A stretch of 64,000 bases of DNA, from positions 1 through 64,000 of the forward strand of contig NZ_SPQM01000003.1 of assembly GCF_004570345.1 (NCBI RefSeq). Direction: 5' to 3'. How positions within the stretch are numbered: position 1 is the stretch's first letter; each line of letters begins with the position of its first letter. This DNA is from Blastococcus sp. CT_GayMR20. GTDB lineage: Bacteria; Actinomycetota; Actinomycetes; Mycobacteriales; Geodermatophilaceae. Of this stretch, positions 17,638 to 26,740 are shown one piece after another. The notes under the pieces were generated by a model, which did no database searches, had not been told where the DNA came from, and saw only the letters and a list, made by a program, of their open reading frames with translations. The translations under genes and the position numbers were made by a program.

Positions 17638-18987
17638 TCAGGCGCGGCTCGCGGTCCGCTCGTCCTTCCGGAGGGCTCCGGCGACGACGTCCCGGAGCTC
17701 CCCACGGGTCGGTCCGGGGGTGAACTCCGGCCGCCATCCGGTCTCGTAGACCGCACGGGCGAGTGGCTCGACGGGATCCAGGCACGCCGGCAGCTCGAGC
17801 ATCGAGAAGTAGCCGCCGGTGGCCGGCCCGATCCGGGGGTCCCGTCGGGCAGCGGCCAGGATCAGGTCCGACGGCAGCCGCCGGGTGAGGTCCACGTCGC
17901 CGCCCTCCCACCGACGGACGACGTCCCGGTCCATCTCCACGTGGTCGGCGACCCACGGCAGCATGTTGTCCCCGCACCAGGCGTCGAAGGGCTCCCCCAC
18001 CAGGGCCGGGTCCGGCTCGCCGTCGAGGAGGGACAACAGCTGGAGCGCCTGGACGAAGGTCGTGGCCACCCCCCGGCCGAAGATGGGCGTGGTCGTCGCG
18101 ACCGCGTCGCCGACGCTGACGAGCCCGGGGATGCAGGGCCGGCCGTCGCGCCCGCGCTGCCCCCGGTAGGTGTTGCGCAGCGGACCGCCCGGGAGGACGT
18201 CGGTCACGGGCACCGCACGCTCGGGGTCCGTCCACGCGGCCAGGCCGGGGATGGCCCGGCAGGCGGCCTCGAAGGCGGCCCGGTGCCGCAGGTCCTTGAG
18301 GGCGGCGTCGGCGGTGGGCCGGACCAGGACCACGGAGAAGTGCCCCTGCTCGTGCAGGAAGACCAGCACCTGGTAGCCGTCGAAGTCGCCCTGCCAGGCC
18401 AGCGGGTTCGACATCGGGCCCGGCTCCGCGCCCTCGAGCAGGCGGTACTGCCGGTCGACGTACGCCATGCCGCACGGGCCGCCGAGGGACGCGGGCGCTC
18501 GCAGCGCGTCGACGCTGTGACCCGAGCGTCCGGACGCATCCACGACCAGGTCCGCCGCGACCGGGGAGCCGTCGACGACGATGCCGCGCACCCGGCCGGC
18601 CGACGAGACGACGTCGTCCACGTGCCCCTTGCCGATCGTCAGGCCGGGCACCCTCTCCGCAGCCGTCCGGAGCGCCCGTTCGAAGGTGTCGCGGCGCGAC
18701 CGGTGCCCGGCCCGGACCAGGCCCATGCCGGGCACGTCGAACTCGATCGGCTCGGCGCCGGCGGCGAGCCAGGCGTCGAGGGCCTGCGGCCACTCCCGCT
18801 TCAGCGCCAGCCCGACCTGCGGCCGGAAGCCGTGTGCGTGGTGGAACTGCATGACGCCGGGCCGCGCCCAGTGCCCCGGCGGCGGGCGGCTGTCGCGGTC
18901 CACCGCGACCACCTCGTGGCCGCGCAGGGCCAGGGCACTGCCGACGAACAGGCCGGCCGGGCCGGCTCCGATGATCGCGACTCGCAT
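17638..18987 (-). CDS. FAD-dependent oxidoreductase/monooxygenase
   Basis: A 449-residue flavoprotein. The N-terminal dinucleotide motif GAGPAGLFVG (residues 7-16) is followed by the end-of-beta-2 acidic residue (VAVDRD). A DG-type motif appears as LVVDASGRSG, and the C-terminal FAD ribityl-binding motif as GLVSVGDAVATTTPIFGRG. It belongs to the PHBH/geranylgeranyl-reductase-like superfamily; the substrate is unknown. It starts 75 bp downstream of the glycan operon's epimerase gene and runs in the same direction, so it may be the last gene of that operon and modify its lipid or isoprenoid product. Confidence 0.82.
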   Translation of the reverse strand: MRVAIIGAGPAGLFVGSALALRGHEVVAVDRDSRPPPGHWARPGVMQFHHAHGFRPQVGLALKREWPQALDAWLAAGAEPIEFDVPGMGLVRAGHRSRRDTFERALRTAAERVPGLTIGKGHVDDVVSSAGRVRGIVVDGSPVAADLVVDASGRSGHSVDALRAPASLGGPCGMAYVDRQYRLLEGAEPGPMSNPLAWQGDFDGYQVLVFLHEQGHFSVVLVRPTADAALKDLRHRAAFEAACRAIPGLAAWTDPERAVPVTDVLPGGPLRNTYRGQRGRDGRPCIPGLVSVGDAVATTTPIFGRGVATTFVQALQLLSLLDGEPDPALVGEPFDAWCGDNMLPWVADHVEMDRDVVRRWEGGDVDLTRRLPSDLILAAARRDPRIGPATGGYFSMLELPACLDPVEPLARAVYETGWRPEFTPGPTRGELRDVVAGALRKDERTASRA

Positions 18988-19062
18988 GAGACCGCCTCGT
19001 CCCGCGCCGTGGCGCTCCGACTGCCGGCAGCGTGGCCGGGTGCGGGACGGCGCGTCAACGCA

Positions 19063-20028
19063 TTAGCCGCCCTGGGGAGCGGGTGTGAGGTCACCGCGCA
19101 GCCACGCCACCGTCTCGGCCAGCCCCGTCCGAAGTCCGGTGCGCGGCTCCCACTGCAGGAGCCGCCGCGCCCGCGAGGCGTCCAGGGCCGAGCGGTGCAG
19201 CTCGCCGGCTCGGGCGGGCTCGGTCACGAACTCGTCACGCGCATCGCAGAGCTCGGCCAGCTCGCTGTGCAGCTGCCGGACCGACGTCTCGACGCCCGTG
19301 CCGATGTTGAGCCGCACCCCGTCCACCGGGAGCTCGCAGGCCGCCAGGAACGCGTCGGCGACGTCCTTGACGTAGACGAAGTCCCGGGTCTGGCTGCCGT
19401 CGCCGTAGATCGTCGTGGGCAGGCCGGCCAGCATGCGCGCGCCGAAGAGCGAGATCACGCCGGCCTCCCCAGCCGGGTCCTGGCGCGGGCCGTACACGTT
19501 GGCCAGCGCCAGCGCCGTCCACCGCAGGCCGTGCAGCCGCTGGAACGTCTGCAGCCACAGCTCGGCGGCCGCCTTGCTCGCGGCGTACGGCGACTCCGGG
19601 GCGATCACGGCAGACTCCGGGACGGGCGGCGGCGTGACCGATCCGTAGATCGAGCCACCTGAGGACGCGAAGACCACCTTCCGGGCCCCCGCCACGCACG
19701 CCGCCTGCAGCACGGCGACCGTGCCGACGACGTTCGCCTGCGCGTCCTGGACCGGGTCGGCGACCGAGGCGCGGACGTCGATCGCCGCGGCCAGATGGCA
19801 GACGACCTGGATCCCGGCGGCCTGCAACGCCGGCCCGAGCTCCGGTCCGGCGACGTCGGCCTCCAGCAGGTCGACGTCGCCCGCGACGGCGTCGAGATTC
19901 CCGGCCGAGCCGGTCGACAGGTCGTCGACGACGAGCACCCGGTGCCCGGCCGCGGCCAAGGCCTCGGTCACGTGCCCCCCGATGAACCCGGCACCACCGG
20001 TGACCGCGACCGGCACGGGCGCGGTCAT
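19063..20028 (-). CDS. NAD-dependent epimerase/dehydratase (GalE-like)
   Basis: A 321-residue extended short-chain dehydrogenase. The Rossmann motif is TGGAGFIGG (10-18), the catalytic Ser lies in FASSGGSIYG, and the Tyr-Lys pair in SPYAASK (YxxxK). The NVYGPRQDP and YGDGSQTRDFVYVKDVA segments are typical of UDP-glucose 4-epimerase-like enzymes, so it probably supplies a nucleotide sugar. The ATG overlaps the methyltransferase stop (ATGA at 20025-20028), placing it in the five-gene glycan operon. Confidence 0.9.
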   Translation of the reverse strand: MTAPVPVAVTGGAGFIGGHVTEALAAAGHRVLVVDDLSTGSAGNLDAVAGDVDLLEADVAGPELGPALQAAGIQVVCHLAAAIDVRASVADPVQDAQANVVGTVAVLQAACVAGARKVVFASSGGSIYGSVTPPPVPESAVIAPESPYAASKAAAELWLQTFQRLHGLRWTALALANVYGPRQDPAGEAGVISLFGARMLAGLPTTIYGDGSQTRDFVYVKDVADAFLAACELPVDGVRLNIGTGVETSVRQLHSELAELCDARDEFVTEPARAGELHRSALDASRARRLLQWEPRTGLRTGLAETVAWLRGDLTPAPQGG

Positions 20029-20696
20029 CGGGGCGCCTCGCCGACGAGGAGGTGGTGCGGATGCACCCGGCCGCGGTCCAGTCGCCGGGCGCGAACGCGC
20101 TGGAGCCCGGCCGAGACGAGCCAGCGGGCCCGCTCGTCGGGGTCGACGAATCCGAACTCCGGCGAGCCCTCGGTGATCTTGAGGACCCGCACCGAGAGCG
20201 CTTCCTGCGCGGCGTTCCACCGGGCCTTCCAGCGCGGCCGGGTGGCCATGTCCTTGATCACCAGCACCCCGCCCGGCGCCAGTACCGACGCACAGGACTT
20301 CAGCAGGGCCCGCTGGGCCGCCTCGTCGAGCAGGTAGAGCACGTCCACCAGGACGACGGCGTCCCACGGCCCCGACGGGACCGAGCCGGAGTCCGCGACG
20401 GCGAAGTCGAGCCGGCCCCCTGCGGGGAATTCGGACTTCGCGGCGACGGCGATCTTCTCCTCGTCGATGTCCACCCCGTGCACGTGCAGCCCCGTCCGCC
20501 GCTGGGCCAGGTAGGCGCTGAACAACCCGTGCCCGCAGCCGACCTCGAGCACCCGGCCCTGGGACGGGAGGGCCTCGACGACCGGAGGGAACGGGCAGCT
20601 GAACCAGCGGACGGCGACGTGCACGCGGTCGCCGGGGGGCGCCGCCCGATAGCCGCGCAGCGCAGCCCGTGCGGCCGCGTCCGGCCACCGGCTCAC
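20025..20696 (-). CDS. class I SAM-dependent methyltransferase
   Basis: A 223-residue methyltransferase. Motif I is VLEVGCGHGLFSAYL, the acidic end of beta-2 is VHGVDIDEEKI, and motif IV is WDAVVLVDVLYLL. It lacks the aromatic NPPY signature of DNA or glutamine methyltransferases and suits a small molecule or sugar-lipid substrate. The GTG start overlaps the stop of the deacetylase (GTGA) and the stop overlaps the epimerase start, so it is fully coupled within the operon. Confidence 0.85.
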   Translation of the reverse strand: MSRWPDAAARAALRGYRAAPPGDRVHVAVRWFSCPFPPVVEALPSQGRVLEVGCGHGLFSAYLAQRRTGLHVHGVDIDEEKIAVAAKSEFPAGGRLDFAVADSGSVPSGPWDAVVLVDVLYLLDEAAQRALLKSCASVLAPGGVLVIKDMATRPRWKARWNAAQEALSVRVLKITEGSPEFGFVDPDERARWLVSAGLQRVRARRLDRGRVHPHHLLVGEAPR

Positions 20697-21532
20697 GCGG
20701 CTGCCGCCACGTCGGCGAACGTGCCCAGCCGCCAGCCCCGCCGCTCGACGAGCGCCCGGGTGGACGACGCGGTCAGCATCGCCTGCTCGTCGGCCCAGCG
20801 GTACCCCCACTCGAACCGGGCGAGCTCGGGGTCCCCCGCCTCGCCGGGATGGGAGTTGACCTCGGCCGTCGCCGCCCCTCCGGCGGTCAGCCGCTCCAGG
20901 ACACCGGCGAACCGCTCGCCGTCCAGGTGCCCGGCCTCGTCGAGCCCGGCGTAGGCGCCGGTGGTGACCAGGCCGGCCCGGTCGAGCCGGCGGCGCAGCC
21001 GCCCGGCCAACAGCGTCACTCCAGTGCCGAGCGGCCCACGGCGCCGGCTCCTGGGCAACCGGACGGCGCGGATCCCGGCCTCCCGGGCCAGGTCGACGAC
21101 GACGGCAGCAACAGCGGGCCACAGATGGGTGTGCTGGTGCGTGTCGAGGTGGGTCACCGGCACCCCGATCCCCTGCACCCGCTCGAGCTGGGCGCGGAAC
21201 TCCCGGGCGACGTCGTCGGCGTCGATCCGCCCGGCGGCCCCGCGGGCGACCACCGTGCGGTACGAGAGTGGGAAACGGCCCTCCCGGTCGACGAGGGTGG
21301 GCACCTCCCGGGCCGACAGGAGCGGGCGGTCCTCCCCCACGATCGCCAGGTGGGCGCCGACGGCCAGGTCGCCGGCGTCCCTCACCGTGGTGGCGGCCTG
21401 CTCGAACGCCCTTCCGACGGCGAGTACGGACGTCGAGGTGACGATCCCGCCTTCGTGGGCGCGCGCGACCGCTCGGCAGACCCCGCGGGTGAGGCCCATG
21501 TCGTCGGCGTTGATGACGAGCAGCCGGGTCAC
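20693..21532 (-). CDS. ChbG/HpnK-family (YdjC-like) carbohydrate deacetylase
   Basis: A 279-residue YdjC-fold protein. The metal ligands appear as NADDMGLTRGV at the N-terminus and DTHQHTHLWPAV in the middle, with EVNSHPGE near the C-terminus. Family members remove N-acetyl groups from chito-oligosaccharides (ChbG) or act in hopanoid-glycoside synthesis (HpnK). Sitting between a GT2 and a methyltransferase gene in a translationally coupled operon, it probably deacetylates a GlcNAc-type sugar on a lipid carrier. The start is GTG, overlapping the GT2 stop by 4 bp. Confidence 0.87.
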   Translation of the reverse strand: MTRLLVINADDMGLTRGVCRAVARAHEGGIVTSTSVLAVGRAFEQAATTVRDAGDLAVGAHLAIVGEDRPLLSAREVPTLVDREGRFPLSYRTVVARGAAGRIDADDVAREFRAQLERVQGIGVPVTHLDTHQHTHLWPAVAAVVVDLAREAGIRAVRLPRSRRRGPLGTGVTLLAGRLRRRLDRAGLVTTGAYAGLDEAGHLDGERFAGVLERLTAGGAATAEVNSHPGEAGDPELARFEWGYRWADEQAMLTASSTRALVERRGWRLGTFADVAAAA

Positions 21533-22278
21533 CGGGCGACCGGCGTGAGGTGGGCCAGCTCGGCCCGCAGTTCCCGCATCTCCTTCAGCATCCGGCGGAT
21601 CACGGCCAGGGAGGAGAGGGTGGACACTCCGCGGGAGCGGGGGAAGTAGTCGACGCCGATCTGGACGATGTGGAAGCCCAGCTTCTGGGCCCGGATGACC
21701 AACTCGGCGTCGATGAACGAGCCTTCACTGACCGGCCGGGCGGCCTCGAGGACGTGGCGGCGGACCAGCTTGAACGCGAAGTTGATGTCCCGCACGCGGG
21801 TGCCGAAGGTCACCTGCACCAGGGAGTTGTAGACGAAGGAGTAGATGGCGCGCCGGGGACCCTCCCCGGTGCGGTCCAGCCGGTAGGCGCTGACCATGTC
21901 GGCCTCGTAGTGGCGCAGCACCCGCAGGGCGCGACCCAGCTCGAGCATCTCGAAAGGCAGGTCGGCGTCGGTGTAGAGCACGACGTCGCCGCGCACCGAT
22001 TCGAACCCGGTCTTGATGCTGCCGCCCAGCCCGCGGTTGACGGGATGGTGCACCACCCGGATGCGGGGGTCGGTCGCGGCGAGGGCATCGGCGATCTCGG
22101 GAGTGCGGTCGGTCGAGCAGTCGTCGACGATGATCAGCTCGTAGGCGGCGATCTCGCCGATGTCGATCAGCCGCTGGCACTCGTCCTCGGCGGCGCGCAC
22201 CGCCCGCTCGACGTAGTCCTCCTCGTTCCACATCGGGAAGAACACCGACAGCAGGTCGACCTTGGCGGACGCGTTCAC
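21529..22278 (-). CDS. glycosyltransferase family 2 (dolichol-phosphate-mannose-synthase-like)
   Basis: A 249-residue GT-A enzyme without membrane helices. It has FPMWNEEDYVERAV, then LIIVDDCSTDRTPEIAD, NRGLGGSIKTG and the metal-binding LYTDADLPFE. These match GT2 enzymes that move a sugar from a nucleotide donor to a polyprenyl phosphate. The neighbouring gene is a polytopic mannosyltransferase that would use such a polyprenyl-phosphate sugar. The GTG start overlaps the upstream stop by 4 bp and the stop overlaps the deacetylase start. Confidence 0.9.
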   Translation of the reverse strand: MNASAKVDLLSVFFPMWNEEDYVERAVRAAEDECQRLIDIGEIAAYELIIVDDCSTDRTPEIADALAATDPRIRVVHHPVNRGLGGSIKTGFESVRGDVVLYTDADLPFEMLELGRALRVLRHYEADMVSAYRLDRTGEGPRRAIYSFVYNSLVQVTFGTRVRDINFAFKLVRRHVLEAARPVSEGSFIDAELVIRAQKLGFHIVQIGVDYFPRSRGVSTLSSLAVIRRMLKEMRELRAELAHLTPVAR

Positions 22279-23573
22279 GAGACCTCCACGCCGTTGACGA
22301 ATGCGACTGTGGCGATGCACAGCCCGATGAACAGCACTGCGAGCACGCTCGGGGCAAGCCAGCGGGGGCGCCGCTCGTCGGTGAGCACCACCGCAGCGGC
22401 GGCCAGGACAGGATAGGCGGCCAGCACGTACCGGCCGGTGCCCATGAAGTCCTTGGTCCCGATGAGCGGGATGGCCAGCGAGATCACGGCATAGGCGGCA
22501 TAACCCCAGCCGAACCGCCGCCACACGGTGCGGATCAGCAGGACGGCGGCGAGGCAGGCCAGCGCTTGCGGCACCAGCAGGACCGCGTCCCCCCAGATCC
22601 CCTTGAGCACGGTGCCGATGAAGGGCACCTTGAACCAGGTGTACGGACCGGCACCCTGGTTCCAGCCGGGGGCGGCCTGGACGCTCGCGAACGCCAGCGG
22701 GTCGTCGAACCGGACGCCCAGGTAGACCATCCACGCGAGCAGGCCGAAACCGGACGACAGCAGGGCGGCCTGGCGCCACCGCACGAACCGGACCGCCTGC
22801 ACGAGGTCCCGGAACGACACGTGCGCGGAACTCGCGGTCAGGGGGGCGTCGACCGGTCGCCCGGGAGGGGGCAACGGGCCGCCGGCGCTCCCGACAGCCA
22901 CCTCCGTGTCGCGGCGCGCCGCCCTGTCCTGAGCGAGCATCTCGACGGCCCTCACCACCAGGCCCACGGCCACGGCAACCCCGATCGGGCGACCCGCGGT
23001 CGCCAACGCTCCGACCAGCCCGGCCAGCACGTAGTGCCGCCGCTCCAGCAGCGCGAAGGAGCCGAGGGCGGTCACCAGGAACAAGGCGTCGCTGTAGCCG
23101 CTGCCGTACAGGAAGAAGCTGTAGGGGTAGACCAGCAGGAGGGCCACCGCGACGACGGCGGTGCGGGGCGCCACCCGGCGGCGCACCCAGTCGGCGAACA
23201 GCACGACCCCCCCGGCCGCGCACGCCAGCGTCAGCAGGCCGCCGGCGGTGGAGAAGTCCCCGCCGAGCAACCGGCCGACACCGTGGACCAGGAGCGGGTA
23301 CGCGGGGAAGAAGGCGATCGGCGACTGCTGGCCGGGAACGTAGGAGTAGCCCTCCTCGGCGATCCGGTGGTACCAGGCCGAGTCCCCCTGGAACCACGCA
23401 TCCAGCCAGCCGGGTCCGTCGAGCTGGGCGAACTCCGTGCGTCCGTCCACGACCCCGACCATGGACCAGCCGAGCACCGACAGGAACGCGGCGAGGAGGG
23501 CGAACGCACCGAGTGCCCAGAGGGGCAGGCGCCGGAGGATTCCCTCCAGCCTCCCGCTCAGAGGCCTCGTCAC
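22275..23573 (-). CDS. polytopic mannosyltransferase, PIG-V-like (GT-C fold)
   Basis: A 432-residue protein with about ten membrane helices. The large loop after TM1 contains GDSAWYHRIAEEGYSY, with an acidic residue in the position typical of GT-C catalytic loops, and YPYSFFLYGSGYSDALFL is the PIG-V/GT76 hallmark region. It would transfer mannose from polyprenyl-phosphate-mannose on the outer membrane face. It is the first gene of the five-gene coupled operon; its GTG start has only a weak ribosome-binding site, and its promoter must lie in the 148 bp before the divergent DMT gene. Confidence 0.85.
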   Translation of the reverse strand: MTRPLSGRLEGILRRLPLWALGAFALLAAFLSVLGWSMVGVVDGRTEFAQLDGPGWLDAWFQGDSAWYHRIAEEGYSYVPGQQSPIAFFPAYPLLVHGVGRLLGGDFSTAGGLLTLACAAGGVVLFADWVRRRVAPRTAVVAVALLLVYPYSFFLYGSGYSDALFLVTALGSFALLERRHYVLAGLVGALATAGRPIGVAVAVGLVVRAVEMLAQDRAARRDTEVAVGSAGGPLPPPGRPVDAPLTASSAHVSFRDLVQAVRFVRWRQAALLSSGFGLLAWMVYLGVRFDDPLAFASVQAAPGWNQGAGPYTWFKVPFIGTVLKGIWGDAVLLVPQALACLAAVLLIRTVWRRFGWGYAAYAVISLAIPLIGTKDFMGTGRYVLAAYPVLAAAAVVLTDERRPRWLAPSVLAVLFIGLCIATVAFVNGVEVS

Positions 23574-23721
23574 ACGGGAAATCTATGTCGGGGGAGGATG
23601 CGAGTACACCGACACTCGCAACCGGGTCGACATCTTCACGAGATCATCGACCGTCCACCCGGAACAGCTCACCGATCGGTGGACCTGGCCGCTGCTCACG
23701 GAACGCAGGAAGAAGGTCGCC

Positions 23722-24576
23722 GTGCTCCTCGCGGTCGTGGCTGTCGCCGGGGCGGCTCTCTGCTACGGCGCGAGCGCCGTGCTGCAGGCGGCTGCGGTCG
23801 CACGGTCCGCCCGGACCGATCTGACCGGGCTGCTCGGTGGGCTGGCACGGGACCCGCGGTACCTGGGCGGGCTGTTCCTCGTCGTCGCGGGCTTCCTGCT
23901 GTCCGTCGTCGCGATCCGGGCACTCCCGCTCTTCGTGGTGCAGGCGGGGCGGGCCTCCAGCCTCGGGGTCACCGCCGTGCTGGCCGCGCTCGTCCTCGGG
24001 ACGGGACTGCACGACCGCGAGAAGCTCGCCCTCGGCGGGGTCACCGTCGGGCTCGTCGCGGTTGCCCTCGCGGCGACCCCGCAGGGACCCGCGGTCGTGC
24101 CCGGCGCCGTGCGGTGGGCGGTGCTGGCGGCCGCCGTCCTCCTGGCCGGGCTCACCCTGGCGGCTGCGCGGACCCGGTCCTCCGCGCGGACAGCCGGCCT
24201 GATCGCTGCCCTGGCCGGGAGCTGCTTCGGATTGCTCGCGCTCGCGGCCCGAGTCCTCGGCCCGATCGCGATCCCCGGTGTGCTCACCGACCCCGCTGCC
24301 TACGCCGCCGGTGTGGCCGGTGTCGCAGGTCTGGCCGCCGGCGCCCTTGCGCTGCAACGGGGCGCGGTGGTCGCGGTGACGACGATCATGGTGGCCACGG
24401 AAGCCGTGTCCGGGTCGCTGCTGGGTCTGGCCGTCGGCGACCGTCCCGCCTCCGGGATGGCCTGGCTGGCCGCCCTCGGCTTCGTCGTGACCGTAGGGAG
24501 CGCCCTGTTCCTGTCCCGGTTCGGCGCTCCCGCCGGCGACGTCGAGGGTCTCGCCGACGAGCCGGCGCCCGGCTGA
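23722..24576 (+). CDS. DMT-superfamily membrane transporter
   Basis: A 284-residue protein with about ten short hydrophobic helices in two halves, the EamA/DMT layout (VAVLLAVVAVAGAALCYGAS at the start). The GTG at 23722 is preceded by AGGAAGAAGG and places the first helix at the N-terminus. Upstream in-frame sequence is polar and low-complexity, hence excluded. The substrate is unknown. It is divergent from the glycan operon, so export of an operon product is conceivable but not supported beyond position. Confidence 0.75.
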   Translation: MLLAVVAVAGAALCYGASAVLQAAAVARSARTDLTGLLGGLARDPRYLGGLFLVVAGFLLSVVAIRALPLFVVQAGRASSLGVTAVLAALVLGTGLHDREKLALGGVTVGLVAVALAATPQGPAVVPGAVRWAVLAAAVLLAGLTLAAARTRSSARTAGLIAALAGSCFGLLALAARVLGPIAIPGVLTDPAAYAAGVAGVAGLAAGALALQRGAVVAVTTIMVATEAVSGSLLGLAVGDRPASGMAWLAALGFVVTVGSALFLSRFGAPAGDVEGLADEPAPG

Positions 24577-24624
24577 GACCAGGCGCCGGTCCCGGACGGC
24601 CGCGCCGGCCGGCGCCGCCCCCGC

Positions 24625-24745
24625 TCAGACGTCGACGGCCAGGCGGACGGTCACCACGAGGTCGTCGCCCGGCTCGCGCCGATGCCGAGCCGGACGGGGA
24701 TCATGCCCCAGCCGTAGGTCACGAGCGAGGCAACCTGCCTCCTCC
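24625..24745 (-). pseudogene. remnant of a DUF1905-type gene
   Basis: Reading leftward, one frame gives VASLVTYGWGMIPVRLGIG and a second gives EPGDDLVVTVRLAVDV followed by TGA. Both match the usual order of DUF1905 domains (YGWG.IPV, then GD.V.VRL..D), but about 25 intervening residues are missing and the frame changes. There is also no N-terminal part. This is therefore a decayed gene fragment that now serves as the upstream region of the cupin gene. Confidence 0.5.
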
Positions 24746-24782
24746 GCTAGCGTCCTCGTCGCATCGAGGCGAGGAGGCGGGA

Positions 24783-25130
24783 GTGGCCCTCCACATCCGG
24801 AACACCGAGCTCCCGGGGAACGACGAGTCGCGGACCTTTCTCGGTCGCGACCACGGCGGGGTGCCGGTCTCGTTCTTCGTCCAGGCGAGCCCGCCGGGCC
24901 ATGGCCCAGGGCCGCACACCCACCCGTACGCCGAGGTCTTCGTGCTGCACGAGGGGTCGGGTGAGTTCCTGGCCGGCGAGGAGACGATCGAGGCGACGGG
25001 GGGCTCGGTCGTGGTCGTGCCGCCCGGCGAGGTGCACGGCTTCACCGCGTCGCCCGGGGGAACCCTGCGGATGACCTGCCTCCACCTGCACGACCGCATG
25101 ATCACCGAATGGGTCGAGCCCCGGTCCTGA
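24783..25130 (+). CDS. cupin-domain protein
   Basis: A 115-residue single cupin. Motif 1 is GPHTHPYAEVFVLHEGSGEF (His-His-Glu) and motif 2 is VVVPPGEVHGFTA (His), so a metal site is intact. Small cupins of this type are dioxygenases, isomerases or sensory domains; no specific role can be assigned. The GTG start has GAGGAGG just upstream, and TAGCGT at 24748-24753 is a possible -10 hexamer. Confidence 0.82.
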   Translation: MALHIRNTELPGNDESRTFLGRDHGGVPVSFFVQASPPGHGPGPHTHPYAEVFVLHEGSGEFLAGEETIEATGGSVVVVPPGEVHGFTASPGGTLRMTCLHLHDRMITEWVEPRS

Positions 25131-25311
25131 ATGCACGGGGGCCTGCCCACTGGAGGACCGCGCGACCGCGCAGTCGTGCGGCGCCGGCGGATTCCACGGG
25201 CTGTCCCTCCCACCCGATCCGCCCTAGAGTGGCGCCCTCTGCTGCCGAGTCGCGCTGTGCCCGGTCGAGGCGGACGGCCCCACGCGTCGCCGGGCGGGCA
25301 GGAGGCCCGTC

Positions 25312-26625
25312 ATGGTCGCGAACACGCACGAGCGGGACGTCATCGTGATCGGCGGCGGCCTCGCCGGGCTGACCGCGGCTCGTGAGCTACGGCATGCCGG
25401 CCGGGACGTGCTGATCCTGGAAGCCCGTGACCGACTCGGGGGACGGACCTGCACCAGCCAGCTGGTCGGCAGGGACGTGGAGCTCGGCGGTGCCCAGGTC
25501 CACTGGTTCCAGCCGCACGTCTTCGCGGAGCTCACCCGCTACCGGATCCCGTACCGTCCGCTGCCGATGCCCGACCGGTGGAACTACCGCAGTGGCGGGC
25601 AGCTGCACGAGAGCACGGTGGCCGACCTGGGGCCGCGGGTGGCCGAGCTGTTCGCCCGGCTCTTCCCCGACGCCCGGGAGACGTTCCCGCTGCCGCATCA
25701 ACCGCTCGCGCTTCCCGATGCCGTCGCTGCGCTCGACCAGTTGTCCGTCCAGGACCGCATCGACGCCAGCCACTTCACCGCCGAGGAAGTGGATCTGGTC
25801 AATCCCGTCCTGAGCACCACGTGCTCTGCGCCCTGCTCGGAGGCGGGACTCCTCACCGTGATGCGCGAGTTGGCACTCTCCGGCTGGGACTTCGGCCTGA
25901 TGCTCGACGCATCGGGTCTCCTGGGGATCCGCACGGCGGACCTGGTCATGGCGATCGCGGCTGACGGGGACCCGGCGGTGCGGAGCTCCATGCCCGCGAC
26001 CGCGGTCGAGCAGCAGGACGACCTCGTCATGGTGTCGACCCGGGACGGATCGTCGTTCACCGCGTCGGCGGCGGTGGTCGCCGTTCCCCTGAACACGCTG
26101 GATGCCGTGGACTTCCGCCCGGCTCTCAGCGATGCCAAGCGGACGATGGTGGCGCAGGGGCAGGCCAGCCACGGCGTCAAGCTCTGGGCGGTCGTCACCG
26201 GCGTGCGGGAGCCGATCTTCGCCATGGCTCCCGACGACCAGCCACTGACGTTCGTGTGCAGCTGGGACACGCGCCCGGACGGGGCTCAGCTGGTGTTCGC
26301 CCTGGGACCCGACGCCGGTCGCCTGCCGCCCGGCGACGAGCGTGCCGTCCGGGCGGGCTTCCGCGACCTGCTGCCCTCGACGGCGCGGATCGAAGCGGTC
26401 ACCGGGCACGACTGGGTCGCAGACGAGTTCTCCCGCGGCACGTGGTCGGTGTGGCGGCCCGGCCAACTGGCGTCGCTGGAGGCCCTGCAGGCGCCCGAGG
26501 GGCGGGTCGTCCTCGCCGGCTCCGACGTGGCCAGTGGCTGGAACGGATTCATGGACGGCGCCATCGAGTCCGGGCTGACGGCTGCCCGGCGGGTGTCGAG
26601 CCTGCTCCATGCCAGGACCGGCTGA
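25312..26625 (+). CDS. flavin-containing amine oxidase (monoamine oxidase-like)
   Basis: A 437-residue flavoprotein. It has the N-terminal dinucleotide motif VIGGGLAGLTAARELRHAG followed by ILEARDRLGGRT (the GG-doublet of the amine oxidase family), then VELGGAQVHW and a C-terminal FAD motif GRVVLAGSDVASGWNGFMDGA. Amine oxidases oxidise an amine to an imine with release of H2O2; the substrate is unknown. The ATG has AGGAGG 7 nt upstream. TAGAGT (25225-25230) is a candidate -10 element. Confidence 0.9.
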   Translation: MVANTHERDVIVIGGGLAGLTAARELRHAGRDVLILEARDRLGGRTCTSQLVGRDVELGGAQVHWFQPHVFAELTRYRIPYRPLPMPDRWNYRSGGQLHESTVADLGPRVAELFARLFPDARETFPLPHQPLALPDAVAALDQLSVQDRIDASHFTAEEVDLVNPVLSTTCSAPCSEAGLLTVMRELALSGWDFGLMLDASGLLGIRTADLVMAIAADGDPAVRSSMPATAVEQQDDLVMVSTRDGSSFTASAAVVAVPLNTLDAVDFRPALSDAKRTMVAQGQASHGVKLWAVVTGVREPIFAMAPDDQPLTFVCSWDTRPDGAQLVFALGPDAGRLPPGDERAVRAGFRDLLPSTARIEAVTGHDWVADEFSRGTWSVWRPGQLASLEALQAPEGRVVLAGSDVASGWNGFMDGAIESGLTAARRVSSLLHARTG

Positions 26626-26740
26626 CCGACCGCCGCCGACGAGGTCGCGAGATCAGCACCGTGCACCGTGGCGGCGCAGGCGTGGCCCGCAAGGCAGTAC
26701 GCCCCTTCTCAGCGGAACCGACGACTCCTAGCGTCGGTCC

